Shown here piece after piece: positions 42,142 through 51,227 of a stretch of DNA of 64,000 nt. This stretch comes from Streptomyces hydrogenans. GTDB lineage: Bacteria > Actinomycetota > Actinomycetes > Streptomycetales > Streptomycetaceae. A program made the position numbers and the translations under genes. Positions within the stretch are counted from its first letter, which is position 1. The number at the start of each line of letters is the position of its first letter. Below the pieces are notes generated by a model. The model did no database searches, was not told the DNA's origin, and was given only the letters and a program-made list of their open reading frames with translations. The DNA lies in contig NZ_BNBS01000039.1 in NCBI RefSeq assembly GCF_014656075.1, positions 1-64,000 on the forward strand. The letters run 5' to 3'.

Positions 42142-42552
42142 ATGGCAACGCTCAACGTCGGCAATCTCGGCAGCCTCGGCGACTACCTGCGCGAGCAGCG
42201 GCGCACCGCGCAGCTCTCGCTGCGGCAGCTCGCCGACGCCGCCGGGGTGTCGAACCCGTACCTGAGCCAGATCGAGCGCGGGCTGCGCAAGCCCAGCGCC
42301 GAGGTGCTCCAGCAGGTCGCCAAGGCCCTGCGGATCTCGGCCGAGACGCTCTACGTGCGGGCCGGGATCCTCGACGAGAAGGACCTGGAGGAGCTGGAGA
42401 CGCGGGCCGTCCTCCTGGCCGACCCCTCGATCAACGAGCGGCAGAAGCAGGTGCTGCTCCAGATCTACGACTCCTTCCGCAAGGAGAACGCCGCGGAGGC
42501 CGCCGCGGAGGCCTCCGCGCGGACCGCGGCGGAGCCGGGAGCCTCCGCCTAG
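42142..42552 (+). CDS. XRE family helix-turn-helix regulator
   Basis: The 136-aa protein has a Cro/CI-type helix-turn-helix (LSLRQLADAAGVSNPYLSQI then ERGLRKPSAEVLQQV), a short linker and an Ala/Glu-rich tail. It belongs to a family common in Streptomyces whose members often precede HbhA-like genes, as here. A three-half-site palindrome upstream suggests autoregulation. Target genes otherwise unknown. Confidence 0.92.
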   Translation: MATLNVGNLGSLGDYLREQRRTAQLSLRQLADAAGVSNPYLSQIERGLRKPSAEVLQQVAKALRISAETLYVRAGILDEKDLEELETRAVLLADPSINERQKQVLLQIYDSFRKENAAEAAAEASARTAAEPGASA

Positions 42553-42638
42553 GACGCCGACCAGCACCCGAGCCGGCACCGACACGTCAGTACGCCAGCA
42601 CGCACGTCAGTTTGTGACTCACCGGGAGGACCACCAGC

Positions 42639-43214
42639 ATGCCCCTCATCGACGAACTGCGGACCCCCCTCTACTTCGCCGCCGGCACCGCCGACCTCGC
42701 CGTGCGCCAGGCCCGCAAGGTGCCCGCCCTGATCGAGCAGCTGGCCGCCGAGGCGCCCGGCCGGATCGAGGCCGTGCGCCAGACCGACCCGAAGGCCGCG
42801 CGGGAGAAGGTCCAGGAGAAGGTGCAGGCCACGGTCGCCGAGGTCGTCGGGGCCGTCGGCGGTCTCGACACCGACCTCAAGAAGCTCGGCGAGACCGCGC
42901 AGGACCTGGCCCTGCGGGGCGTCGGCGTGGCCGCCGAGTACGCCGTCAAGGCGCGCGAGAAGTACGAGGAGGTCGCCGCCCGCGGCGAGGAGACCGTCCG
43001 CGCCTGGCGCGGCGAGAACGCCGAGCCGGCCACCGAGATCACGGTCGTCGTCGAGCCGGAGCCGGTCGTCGAGCCGGAGCCGGTCGTCGCCGCGGCGCCC
43101 GCGCCCGAGGCCAAGCCCGCCGCCCGCAAGCCCGCCGCCCGCAAGGCGCCCGTGAAGAAGCCGGCCGCCAAGGCCGACGCGAAGGCCGAGTCCGCGGCCG
43201 GCGCGGCCGAATAG
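42639..43214 (+). CDS. HbhA-like coiled-coil protein with basic tail
   Basis: The 191-aa protein begins MPLIDELRTPLYFAAGTADL, has a long alpha-helical coiled coil (residues about 10-125), an acidic VVEPEPVVEPEPVV linker and a Lys/Ala/Pro-rich C-terminus (ARKPAARKAPVKKPAAKADA). This matches mycobacterial heparin-binding hemagglutinin, whose basic tail binds sulfated glycans and which also affects lipid inclusions. In a soil bacterium an adhesin role is uncertain; membrane or lipid association is equally likely. Confidence 0.85.
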   Translation: MPLIDELRTPLYFAAGTADLAVRQARKVPALIEQLAAEAPGRIEAVRQTDPKAAREKVQEKVQATVAEVVGAVGGLDTDLKKLGETAQDLALRGVGVAAEYAVKAREKYEEVAARGEETVRAWRGENAEPATEITVVVEPEPVVEPEPVVAAAPAPEAKPAARKPAARKAPVKKPAAKADAKAESAAGAAE

Positions 43215-43309
43215 CGGACCCGGGCACCATTCCTGGGGCCCGGAGCGTTGGAACGGGTACGTTGACCGCGAGGCGCACGTACCCCATGACCCCCTAGGCG
43301 GTGTTCAGC

Positions 43310-43660
43310 ATGCTGATGGACCGGTTCGACAACACCCTCAACCTGCTGATGTTCCTGGTCTTCACCGGCTTCGCCGTCGCCTCGTTCGTCATCGCGGCGA
43401 TGGTCCGGGAGGACGCCTACCGGGCCGCGGACAAGCAGACGAAGAAGTTCTGGCTGATCCTCCTCGGGGTCAACCTCGCGCTGAACCTCTTCCTGCCCGG
43501 CCTGCTCTTCCTCCTGATCGCCGGCCTGATCGCCGCGATCGTCTTCATGGTGGACGTCCGTCCGGCCCTCAAGCAGGTCATGGGCGGCGGCGGAGGAGGC
43601 CGGCGCGGCGGCGGATCCAGCAGCGACGGGCCCTACGGCCCGTACAACGGCGGCCGGTAG
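43310..43660 (+). CDS. DUF2516 membrane protein
   Basis: The 116-aa protein begins MLMDRFDNTLNLLMFLVFTG and has two or three helices (FAVASFVIAAMV; WLILLGVNLALNLFLPG; LLFLLIAGLIAAIVFMV), then a Gly-rich tail with SSSDGPYGPYNGGR. DUF2516 is a conserved actinobacterial family without known function. I chose ATG 43310 because TAGGCGG lies 8 bases before it; GTG 43301 is the alternative. Confidence 0.85.
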   Translation: MLMDRFDNTLNLLMFLVFTGFAVASFVIAAMVREDAYRAADKQTKKFWLILLGVNLALNLFLPGLLFLLIAGLIAAIVFMVDVRPALKQVMGGGGGGRRGGGSSSDGPYGPYNGGR

Positions 43661-43682
43661 GACCCGCGGAACGTGGGGGGCG

Positions 43683-43707
43683 GGGCCCGGGGACTATCCC
43701 CGGGCCC
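43683..43707. terminator. Bidirectional terminator between convergent genes
   Basis: GGGCCCGGGG (43683-43692) and CCCCGGGCCC (43698-43707) form a perfect 10-base stem with a 5-base loop, between the DUF2516 stop and the phosphatase stop codon, which lies inside the loop region. Confidence 0.7.
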
Positions 43708-45040
43708 TGTCCCTTTCCAGGGCCAGCAGGGCCACGTCGTCCGTCAGCTCGCCGCCGTTCAGCGCCCGGGCCTCCGCCATCGCCGCCTCCAGGAGCGTCT
43801 CGCCGCGCAGGCCCCCGGTCAGCTGCCGGTTGATCATGTCGACCATGCCGTCCTGCCCGAGCCGCGGCGAGCCCGGGCCCGCCGTCCGGCCCTCGATCAG
43901 GCCGTCGGTGTAGAGCAGCAGGCTCCACGCCCCGCCCAGCTCGACCTGCCGGCGCGGCCAGCGGGCGCGCGGCAGCACCCCGAGGGCCGGGCCGCCGCCC
44001 GCGTACGGCAGGAGCCGCGCGCTGCCGCCGCGCTGGGCGACGAGCGGCGCCGGGTGGCCGGCCAGGCAGAGCCCGGCGCGGCGGCCGTCGGGCGCGATGT
44101 CGACGGTGCAGAGCGTCGCGAAGATCTCCTCGCTCTCCCGCTCGTGCTCCAGGACCTGCTGGAGGGTGGAGAGCAGCTCGTCCCCGCACAGTCCGGCGAA
44201 GGTCAGGGCGCGCCAGGCGATCCGCAGCTCGACGCCGAGGGCTGCCTCGTCGGGGCCGTGGCCGCAGACGTCGCCGATCATGGCGTGGACGGTGCCGTCC
44301 GGGGTGCGGACGACGTCGTAGAAGTCGCCGCCGAGCAGCGCGCGGGACCGGCCGGGCCGGTAGCTGGCCGCGAAGCGCAGGTCGGAGCCGTCCAGCAGCG
44401 GGGTGGGCAGCAGACCGCGCTCCAGGCGGGCGTTCTCCTGGGCGCGCAGCCGGGATTCGGCGAGCTTCACCTTGGCGGCGTCGTTGCGCTTGCGCTCGAC
44501 CGCGTACCGGATGGCGCGGCTCAGCAGCCGGCCGTCCAGCTCCTCGCGGAAGAGGTGGTCCTGGGCCCCGACCCGTACCGCCTCGGCGGCCAGCTCCGCG
44601 TCCGCGGAGGGGGCGAGGGCGAGGACGGCGTGACGGGGGGCGAGCCGCAGGATGTGCCGCAGCGGGGCGAGCGGGTCCTCGTCGGCCGCCGTCCGGGGGA
44701 CGGGCAGCGCGAGGTCGACGAGGACGCAGTGGACGTCGTCGGTGAGGAGCCGCTCGGCCTCGGTGAGGTTCCGGGCGGTACGGATGCGGACCCGGGTGCC
44801 GCCGGCGCCGGCGGCGTCGAGCAGCTCGGGCACGGCGAGGGCACCCGCCGGGTCGTCCTCGACGACCAGGAGGGTGAGGTCGGTGCGGTCGCGGTCGGCC
44901 GCCGGCGCGGTGCTCGCGGCGGGGCCTGTTCCTGTTCCTGTGCCTGTTCCTGTGTCTGTCACAGCGGTGGCGTCCATGGCGGTGGTCTCGCCTTGCCCCG
45001 CAGCAGAGACGATTCTCTGACGCGGTACGGATACGGGCAT
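43694..45040 (-). CDS. Response regulator fused to PP2C/SpoIIE phosphatase (RsbU-like)
   Basis: The 448-aa protein has an N-terminal receiver domain (LLVVEDDPAGALAVPELLDA, CVLVDLALP with the Asp) and a short coiled-coil linker (VERKRNDAAKVKLAESRLRA). A C-terminal SpoIIE-type phosphatase domain follows, with metal ligands in GGDFYDVV, IGDVCGHG and LTDDVALL. Such proteins dephosphorylate anti-anti-sigma factors in partner-switching pathways. A threonine-glycine run at residues 29-39 is encoded by a hexanucleotide repeat. No sigma-factor or kinase gene is adjacent. Confidence 0.9.
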   Translation of the reverse strand: MPVSVPRQRIVSAAGQGETTAMDATAVTDTGTGTGTGTGPAASTAPAADRDRTDLTLLVVEDDPAGALAVPELLDAAGAGGTRVRIRTARNLTEAERLLTDDVHCVLVDLALPVPRTAADEDPLAPLRHILRLAPRHAVLALAPSADAELAAEAVRVGAQDHLFREELDGRLLSRAIRYAVERKRNDAAKVKLAESRLRAQENARLERGLLPTPLLDGSDLRFAASYRPGRSRALLGGDFYDVVRTPDGTVHAMIGDVCGHGPDEAALGVELRIAWRALTFAGLCGDELLSTLQQVLEHERESEEIFATLCTVDIAPDGRRAGLCLAGHPAPLVAQRGGSARLLPYAGGGPALGVLPRARWPRRQVELGGAWSLLLYTDGLIEGRTAGPGSPRLGQDGMVDMINRQLTGGLRGETLLEAAMAEARALNGGELTDDVALLALERDRARG

Positions 45041-45323
45041 CGGTTCGGGTTTCCTTCCCTCCCCCGAGGGTGCGCCGGGCGCCGGGTGGCGTCCCGCCCG
45101 TCCGGGACCATAGCGGCAGTGCGGCGCCCGACGGAATGGCGATCACTCCGCGGGCGGCCGCGGCTTCCTTGGCATATGCCGCGGAAGGGGAGGTAGTTGC
45201 GCCCCCGGCGGCTGCGGGGGGCCCGGGGACCCATGAGAAAGGTCACTCGGGCCGGATGTGTCAGGTCGGGATGAGGTGGCCGGGCGCGGGGTAGGGCGTG
45301 GGGCTCGGGTGCCGGGCGGGGGC

Positions 45324-45475
45324 GTGGAGGCGTGGAGGCGTTGCCGCCTGGAGGCCTGGCCTCCTGGCCGCCTGGCCGTCTGGATGCACGGAGGCCTGGA
45401 TGCCTGGGCACACGGACGCCCGGACACACGGACACACGGACACACGGACGCCCGGATGCACGGGCGCCCGGACGT
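45324..45475. repeat. 8-bp minisatellite, about 19 degenerate copies
   Basis: The sequence divides without gaps into 19 octamers, mostly of the form (A/C)(C/T)GGA(C/T)(G/A)C, for example ACGGACAC three times in a row and CTGGATGC twice. It fills the gap between the phosphatase and NlpC/P60 genes. Both strands are open for long stretches, but no codon structure or ribosome site supports a gene. The rest of 45041-45514 holds no recognised feature. Confidence 0.9.
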
Positions 45476-45514
45476 GCAGGGCGTGGGGCCGGGCTTGTAC
45501 GTCGCCCCCCGGCG

Positions 45515-46573
45515 TCAGCTCGGGCGGACGATGCCGAGGATCTCCATCGAGCCGGCGCCGGCCACGGTCACGTTCCGGCCGGGCCGGGGCGCGTGGACCA
45601 TCTTCCCGTCGCCGATGTACATGCCGATGTGGCTGGCGTCCTGGTAGTAGACGATCAGGTCGCCGGGCCGCATGTCCTTCGGCTGCACGCGGGGCAGCAG
45701 TCGCCACTGCTCCTGCGAGGTGCGCGGGATGCGCTTGCCGGCGGCCGCCCAGGCGGACTGGGTCAGGCCGGAGCAGTCGAAGGAGTCGGGACCCTCGGCC
45801 CCCCATACGTACGGCTTGCCGACCTGGGCGAGGGCGGACTCGATCGCCTTGCGGGACTCGGGGGTGGCCTCGGCGCTGAGTTCGGCGAGGATGCCGGAGT
45901 CGACCCACTTCGACTGCGCCCGCTGCCGGGCCAGCTCCTCCAGGCGGCGCAGCCGCTCGCGCTCCTCGGCGGCGAGCTCGCCCTCCAGCTTCTTCGCGGC
46001 GTCGATCTTGGCGTTGATCTCCTTCTTCGCCTCGGCCTGCCGGACCCGGTCGGCCTCCAGCTTCGTCCAGTTGTCGCCGGCCTCGGTGGCGTAGGTGTTC
46101 AGCTCGGCCTGGGCGCGGGAGAGTTCGCCGATGAGGTCGCTGGTGGCCTTGGCGCCCTCGCGGAGCCGTCCGGCGGTGTCGAGGAAGAGCTGCGGGTCGC
46201 CGGTGAGGGCGAGTTGGGCGCTCTCGGGGATGCCGCCGCTGCGGTACTGCGCGCGGGCGGTGGCGCCGGCCTGGGCCTTGAGGGTGTCGATCCGCTTGCG
46301 GCCGCTCTCGATCATGCGGGCGAGCCGGACGATCTCGGCGGACTGCGTCTCGGTGCGCTCCTCGGCGAGGTTGTACGCGTCGGTGGCGGCGGCCGCCTGG
46401 CGGTACAGCGCGTCTATCTCCGTCCGGACCTGTTCGAGGGTCTTCTTCGGCGGGGGCGGCGGCAGCGGGGCGGCGCCGGCCTGGAGGGTGAGCGCCGGTG
46501 AGGCCAGGAGGGCCAGCGCGCAGGCCACGGTGACCGCGGCGGCGGCGTACGGACGTCGGCGTCGTCGGTTCAC
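45515..46573 (-). CDS. Secreted NlpC/P60 peptidoglycan hydrolase with coiled coil
   Basis: The 352-aa protein starts with a signal peptide (RRRRRPYAAAAVTVACALAL, cleaved after about residue 33), then a long coiled coil (about 40-215) and a C-terminal NlpC/P60 endopeptidase domain. The catalytic Cys is in DSFDCSGLTQSAW and the His in ASHIGMYIGDGKMVHAPRPG. It resembles mycobacterial RipA-type and Streptomyces Swl/Slh enzymes that cut stem peptides of peptidoglycan; the coiled coil probably gates activity. GTG at 46573 has GGGGGAG upstream. Confidence 0.92.
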   Translation of the reverse strand: MNRRRRRPYAAAAVTVACALALLASPALTLQAGAAPLPPPPPKKTLEQVRTEIDALYRQAAAATDAYNLAEERTETQSAEIVRLARMIESGRKRIDTLKAQAGATARAQYRSGGIPESAQLALTGDPQLFLDTAGRLREGAKATSDLIGELSRAQAELNTYATEAGDNWTKLEADRVRQAEAKKEINAKIDAAKKLEGELAAEERERLRRLEELARQRAQSKWVDSGILAELSAEATPESRKAIESALAQVGKPYVWGAEGPDSFDCSGLTQSAWAAAGKRIPRTSQEQWRLLPRVQPKDMRPGDLIVYYQDASHIGMYIGDGKMVHAPRPGRNVTVAGAGSMEILGIVRPS

Positions 46574-46951
46574 TGGACTCCCCCTCGTGGCCCGGGCGTC
46601 CCCCGTGCCACTTTCTGATTTACCGTCAGTAACTTGTGTGGTCCTGGCGATAGTGCCACGCGGAAACGGAAAACGACAGGTACCCCACCGGAGTGACGGT
46701 CGGTGAGGCGATGACGTTCCCGCCTCACGGTGATGTGGGGGAGGCGTGGGACACAGGAGGCCCCCAGGACACCCCCCGGCCACCTGAGCCCGCGCCACGC
46801 GGCCGGAGCGGCCCGCGCGTGCCTCCGTACCCCTCGTACCCCCTGTGCCCCCATGCCCCCGTACCCCTCGTACCTCTCCAGTGCGTCCACGCGCGCGGCC
46901 CGTGCCCTCTCGCCTGTCCCCCGCGTGCCGCCCGCGCCCCCTCTCGTACGT
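46574..46951. other. Intergenic region between NlpC/P60 and methyltransferase genes
   Basis: No gene is supported. It should hold the NlpC/P60 promoter. A small hairpin, GTGAGGCG/CGCCTCAC, spans 46703-46728. A 16-base segment CCGTACCCCTCGTACC occurs twice, at about 46824 and 46859, in a pyrimidine-rich stretch. Confidence 0.5.
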
Positions 46952-47752
46952 CTACGCGCGCGGCGCCAGCGCCTCCCAGCGGATCGTGACCTCGCCCTGG
47001 CGCCAGCGCTTCGGGCCGTCGGTGACCGGCCAGTCCGCCGCCAGGTCGCGGACGGAGCGGATCCAGCGCTGCCGGGCGCCCAGGGAGGCGTACGGCGCCG
47101 CGGCCGCCCAGGCCCGGTCGAAGTCCCGCAGGAAGGCGTGGACGGGCTCGCCCGGCACGTTGCGGTGGATCAGAGCCTTCGGGAGGCGCTCGGCCAGGTC
47201 GGAGGGGCGGTCGAGGGAGCCGAGCCGGGTCGCGAGGGTCACCGTGCGCGGGCCGCTCCGGTCGAGCGCCACCCAGACGTGCCGCCGCCCGATCTCGTCG
47301 CAGGTCCCCTCGACGAGCAGCCCGCCGGGCGCGAGCCGCCCGCACAGCCGCGCCCACACGGCCGCGACCTGCTCCTCGTCGTACTGGCGCAGCACGTTCG
47401 CGGCCCGGATCAGCGCGGGCTCGCCCGGCACCGGCACCTCGAAGCCGCCGTGCACGAAGGCGAGGCCCTCGTACCGCTCCTCGTACGCCTTCGCGGCCTC
47501 GACCCGGGCCGGCTCGATCTCGATCCCGTACAGCCGGGTCCTGGGCTCGGCGGTGCGCAGCCGGGCGAGGAGTTCGACGGCGGTCCAGGGGGCGGCGCCG
47601 TAGCCGAGGTCGACGGCGACGGGCGGCTCGGGGGAGCGGCGCAGGGCGGGGCCGTGGACGGCGGCGATCCAGCGGTCCATGCGGCGCAGCCGGTTCGGGT
47701 TGGTGGTCCCGCGGGTCGGGGTGCCGACGGGGCGGGTGGTGCGCGGGGCCAT
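46952..47752 (-). CDS. SAM-dependent methyltransferase, class I
   Basis: The 266-aa protein has a Rossmann-type SAM site (PPVAVDLGYGAAPWTAVELL, motif I with an unusual GYGAAP), RLYGIEIEPARVEAAK (motif II acidic residue), and AAVWARLCGRLAPGGLLVEG later. The N-terminus TTNPNRLRRMDRWIA is typical of a conserved actinobacterial family. It lies beside mshA in related genomes from memory. Substrate unknown. ATG 47752 is chosen; a longer frame from 47974 runs through the repeat-rich gap. Confidence 0.87.
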   Translation of the reverse strand: MAPRTTRPVGTPTRGTTNPNRLRRMDRWIAAVHGPALRRSPEPPVAVDLGYGAAPWTAVELLARLRTAEPRTRLYGIEIEPARVEAAKAYEERYEGLAFVHGGFEVPVPGEPALIRAANVLRQYDEEQVAAVWARLCGRLAPGGLLVEGTCDEIGRRHVWVALDRSGPRTVTLATRLGSLDRPSDLAERLPKALIHRNVPGEPVHAFLRDFDRAWAAAAPYASLGARQRWIRSVRDLAADWPVTDGPKRWRQGEVTIRWEALAPRA

Positions 47753-47989
47753 GCCAAGAGGATACGGAGCGCGGGGGAGGGGCGGCTCCGTGCCGTGCTC
47801 CGGGTGGCTCCCGCACGAGGACGCTGCCGCGCGCCGGGCCTCCCTGCGCCGCGCACCGGGCCCCTCCGTGCTGCGAACCGGGTCTCCCCGTGCCGTGCTC
47901 CGGACCCCTCCGTGCCGCGCGCCGGGTGGCTCCCGCGCCGGGCCGCGGGCGGCTCGCGCGTAATGAATTGGCAAAGCGCCGGGGGTGGT
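47753..47989. other. Gap with degenerate GC repeats upstream of mshA
   Basis: About 240 bases without a supported gene. From about 47785 to 47940, segments resembling CTCCGTGCCGTGCTCCGG and CCGGGTGGCTCCCGC recur two to three times in imperfect form. The function is not evident. Confidence 0.5.
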
Positions 47990-48016
47990 GGAAATGAAAG
48001 GAGTGGTTCCGGTGTT
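47990..48016 (+). promoter_or_regulatory. Candidate SigR promoter of mshA
   Basis: GGAAA (47990-47994), 19 bases, then GTT (48014-48016) closely fits the SigR consensus GGAAT-N18/19-GTT. mshA is a known SigR target in S. coelicolor, so thiol-oxidative stress control is likely. Confidence 0.6.
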
Positions 48017-48096
48017 GTGCGGGGCGGAGGACGTGGATCGCGCCCTCCGCCTGTCATGTCCGCACGCCAGGCCCCTCTCGCGGAAGGACCGCCGAC

Positions 48097-49467
48097 GTGA
48101 GCCAGTACGTGTCCCGGTTCGCCGGCACCCGGCACCGGCACCCGGCAGCGCCCTCCCGGCTCCGGTTGCCGGGGCGCCACCGGACCCCCCGCCGGGTGGC
48201 GATGCTCTCCGTGCACACCTCCCCGCTCCACCAGCCGGGCACCGGCGACGCGGGCGGCATGAACGTCTACATCGTCGAGCTGGCCAAGCGGCTCGCCGCC
48301 ATCGACATCGAGGTGGAGATCTTCACCCGGGCCACCACCGGCGGCCTCGCCCCCGTGGTCGAGCTGGCGCCCGGCGTCCTGGTGCGGCACGTCGACGCGG
48401 GCCCGTACGAGGGGCTCGCCAAGGAGGAGCTGCCGGCCCAGCTCTGCGCCTTCACGCACGGCGTGATGCAGGCGTGGGCGGGCCACCGCCCCGGCCACTA
48501 CGACCTGGTCCACTCGCACTACTGGCTCTCCGGCCACGTCGGCTGGCTCGCCGCGGAGCGGTGGGGCGTCCCGCTCGTGCACGCCATGCACACCATGGCC
48601 AAGGTCAAGAACGCCTCGCTCGCCGAGGGCGACACCCCCGAGCCCGCCGCCCGGGTGATCGGCGAGACGCAGATCGTCGCCGCCGCCGACCGGCTGATCG
48701 CCAACACCACCGAGGAGGCCGACGAGCTGGCCCGCTTCTACGAGGCGGACCCCGGCAAGATCGCGGTCGTCCACCCCGGGGTCAACCTCGACCGCTTCCG
48801 GCCCGCCGACGGCCGGGCCGCCGCCCGCGCCCGCCTCGGGCTGCCGCGCGACGCCTTCGTGCCGGTCTTCGCCGGCCGCATCCAGCCCCTCAAGGCCCCC
48901 GACATCCTGCTGCGCGCCGCCGCCCGGATGGTCGACCGGGACCCCTCGCTGCGCACCCGCATGGTGGTGCCGGTCGTCGGCGGCCCGAGCGGCAGCGGCC
49001 TCGCCAAGCCGGAGCAGCTCCAGAAGCTCGCCGCGAAGCTGGGCATCGCCGATCTGGTGCGCTTCCACCCGCCGGTGGGCCAGGAGCGGCTCGCGGACTG
49101 GTTCCGGGCCGCGTCGGTCCTCGTCATGCCCTCGTACAGCGAGTCCTTCGGACTGGTCGCGATCGAGGCGCAGGCGGCCGGCACCCCGGTCGTCGCGGCG
49201 GCGGTGGGCGGCCTGCCCGTCGCCGTACGGGACGAGCGGACCGGATTCCTGGTGCAGGGCCACGACCCCGCGGACTACGCGCGCGTGCTGGACCGTTTCG
49301 CCGCCGACCCGGAGCTCACCGCCCGGATGGGCGCGGCGGCCGCCCGGCACGCCGGCTCCTTCGGCTGGGACACGGCCGCCTCGGGCACCGCCGACGTGTA
49401 CACGGCCGCCATGCACGATCACCGCCAGCGGGCGCAGCACCGTCGCGTACGCTCCCACCATGGCTGA
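48097..49467 (+). CDS. mshA: D-inositol-3-phosphate glycosyltransferase (MshA)
   Basis: MshA joins UDP-GlcNAc and inositol 3-phosphate in the first step of mycothiol synthesis. The 456-aa GT-B enzyme has SVHTSPLHQPGTGDAGGMNV, the acceptor-site motif of MshA, HAMHTMAKVKN, and the donor-site ESFGLVAIEAQAAGTPVVAA containing the EX7E motif. GTG 48097 is preceded by GCGGAAGGACCGCC. The ybjN gene overlaps its end by 8 bases. With mshD at 6 kb, two of the mycothiol genes lie in this window. Confidence 0.96.
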   Translation: MSQYVSRFAGTRHRHPAAPSRLRLPGRHRTPRRVAMLSVHTSPLHQPGTGDAGGMNVYIVELAKRLAAIDIEVEIFTRATTGGLAPVVELAPGVLVRHVDAGPYEGLAKEELPAQLCAFTHGVMQAWAGHRPGHYDLVHSHYWLSGHVGWLAAERWGVPLVHAMHTMAKVKNASLAEGDTPEPAARVIGETQIVAAADRLIANTTEEADELARFYEADPGKIAVVHPGVNLDRFRPADGRAAARARLGLPRDAFVPVFAGRIQPLKAPDILLRAAARMVDRDPSLRTRMVVPVVGGPSGSGLAKPEQLQKLAAKLGIADLVRFHPPVGQERLADWFRAASVLVMPSYSESFGLVAIEAQAAGTPVVAAAVGGLPVAVRDERTGFLVQGHDPADYARVLDRFAADPELTARMGAAAARHAGSFGWDTAASGTADVYTAAMHDHRQRAQHRRVRSHHG

Positions 49468-49972
49468 CGCTCAGGACGCACGGCGGATCGTCGAGGACAC
49501 GCTCACCGACGCGGAGCTGGAGTGGGAGAGCCCCGCGCCCGGCTCGTACGTGGTCAAGCTGCCCGGCACGCGCAAGCTGTTCACCACGCTGTCGCTGAAG
49601 CTCGGCCGCCACTCCCTCTCCCTGAACGCCTTCGTCGTCCGCCACCCCGACGAGAACGAGGCCGGCGTCCACCGCTGGCTCCTCGAACGGAACCTCAGGC
49701 TGTACGGGGTGGGCTACGCGATCGACCCGCTCGGCGACATCTACCTCGCCGGCAGGCTCCCGCTGGCCGCCGTCACGCCGGAGGAGCTGGACCGGCTGCT
49801 CGGCTCGGTCCTGGAGACGGCGGACGGCGACTTCAACACGCTGCTCGAACTCGGCTTCGCGTCGGCCATCCGGCGGGAGTACGCCTGGCGGGTCTCCCGG
49901 GGGGAGTCGACGCGGAACCTGGACGCGTTCAGGAACCTGACGCGGGAGCCGGCTTCGCCGGCTCGGGACTGA
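49460..49972 (+). CDS. YbjN domain protein
   Basis: The 170-aa protein has the YbjN pattern LEWESPAPGSYVVKLPGTRK and HRWLLERNLRLYGVGYAIDP. The fold resembles type III secretion chaperones; actinobacterial members have no defined role. It is coupled to mshA by an 8-base overlap and converges on an MFS gene with a 44-base overlap of the coding ends. Confidence 0.88.
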   Translation: MADAQDARRIVEDTLTDAELEWESPAPGSYVVKLPGTRKLFTTLSLKLGRHSLSLNAFVVRHPDENEAGVHRWLLERNLRLYGVGYAIDPLGDIYLAGRLPLAAVTPEELDRLLGSVLETADGDFNTLLELGFASAIRREYAWRVSRGESTRNLDAFRNLTREPASPARD

Positions 49973-51227
49973 CCACGGTCGCCGACGACTCGACGGTCAC
50001 CGTCTCCGGCTCCTCCTCGCACAGCGCCCTGCGCAGCCGCAGGGTGTAGCCGACGGCGGCGAGGACGCCGATCGTGAAGGTGCCGGCCCACAGCACGTCC
50101 GAACCGGGCCCGTCGACGATCGCGCCGGCGAGGACCGGCGCGACGAAACCGGCGACGGCCCACGACATGCCCATCACGCCCTGGTAGCGGCCCCGCGCGT
50201 GCTCCGGCGCGAGCCGGGCGGTGGCGGCGGCGTTCGTCGGCACGTGCACCATCTCGCCGATCGTCCACACGATGACGGTCGCGGCGAAGGCGACGGACGA
50301 GCCGGCCAGCGCGGTGGCGCCCGTGCCGACGGCGAAGAGCAGCGCGGAGACGGACAGCAGGACGACCGGCGAACGCCGCTCGGTCACCTTGTTGACCAGC
50401 AGCTGGAAGCCGACGATCACGATGCCGTTGACGGCGATCACCATGCCGTACGAGGACGGGGGCAGGCCCTGCTCGGACATGGTCAGCGGCAGGCCGATCC
50501 AGGGCGCCGTGAAGACCACGCAGACCAGCAGGTTGAGCAGGACGAGGGTCCGGAAGGGCGCGTCGCGCAGCACGTCGAGCATCGACACCCGCTCGTCGGC
50601 CGGCTTCTCCCCGGCCTTCCGGGGGCTCCGCTCGGGCCGCGTCTCCGGCAGCCGCAGGAAGACGATCACCGCGCACAGGGTGGTGGCGACGGCGTCGACG
50701 AGGAAGAGGGTGCGGTAACCGAGGAAGGCGGCGGCACCGCCCGCGATCGAGGCGACCGCGAAACCGAGGTTCAGCGCCCAGTAGTTGAGGGCGAAGGCCC
50801 GGCGCACGTCGTCGGCGGGCACCATGTCGGAGATCGTCGCGTTGATGGACGGACGGACCGCCTGCATCGCGACGCCCATCAGCAGCACGACCAGGGCCAC
50901 GCCCCAGGCGCTGGTGACGAAGGCGAGCGCGGCGGCGCAGGAGGCGGCCGCCAGGTGCATGGTGACCATCGTGGGGCGGCGGCCCCAGCGGTCGGTGAGG
51001 ACGCCGCCGAGCGGGGAGCCGGCGACGCCGCCGAGACCGTGCAGGGCGACGACGAGACCGGCGAACCACGCGGAGTGCCCGAGCTCGGCCGTCAGATAGA
51101 GGGAGAGGAAAGTCAGGACGAAGGCCCCGGTCCTGTTGACCAAGGTCGACAGCCAGAGCCACCAGAAGCCCTGCGGAAGGCCGGAGACGGTGGCGCGCGC
51201 CGATCGTCTGAGCGAATCGATGGACAT
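49929..51227 (-). CDS. MFS transporter (drug:proton antiporter type)
   Basis: The 432-aa protein has 12 predicted helices with a motif A-like GGVLTDRWGRRPTMVTMHLA between helices 2 and 3 and a central cytoplasmic loop RPERSPRKAGEKPADERVS. It begins MSIDSLRRSARATVSGLPQG at ATG 51227. An acidic tail (CEEEPETVTVESS) ends within the convergent ybjN gene. Substrate unknown. Confidence 0.9.
   Translation of the reverse strand: MSIDSLRRSARATVSGLPQGFWWLWLSTLVNRTGAFVLTFLSLYLTAELGHSAWFAGLVVALHGLGGVAGSPLGGVLTDRWGRRPTMVTMHLAAASCAAALAFVTSAWGVALVVLLMGVAMQAVRPSINATISDMVPADDVRRAFALNYWALNLGFAVASIAGGAAAFLGYRTLFLVDAVATTLCAVIVFLRLPETRPERSPRKAGEKPADERVSMLDVLRDAPFRTLVLLNLLVCVVFTAPWIGLPLTMSEQGLPPSSYGMVIAVNGIVIVGFQLLVNKVTERRSPVVLLSVSALLFAVGTGATALAGSSVAFAATVIVWTIGEMVHVPTNAAATARLAPEHARGRYQGVMGMSWAVAGFVAPVLAGAIVDGPGSDVLWAGTFTIGVLAAVGYTLRLRRALCEEEPETVTVESSATVVSPEPAKPAPASGS

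Noticed and set aside
45324..45475. CRISPR-like array
   Set aside because: The period is 8 bases with no spacers, and no cas gene is nearby.
45258..45908. Frames through the 8-bp minisatellite giving Cys- or Arg-rich peptides
   Set aside because: They arise from the octamer repeat, overlap the NlpC/P60 gene and have no initiation signal.
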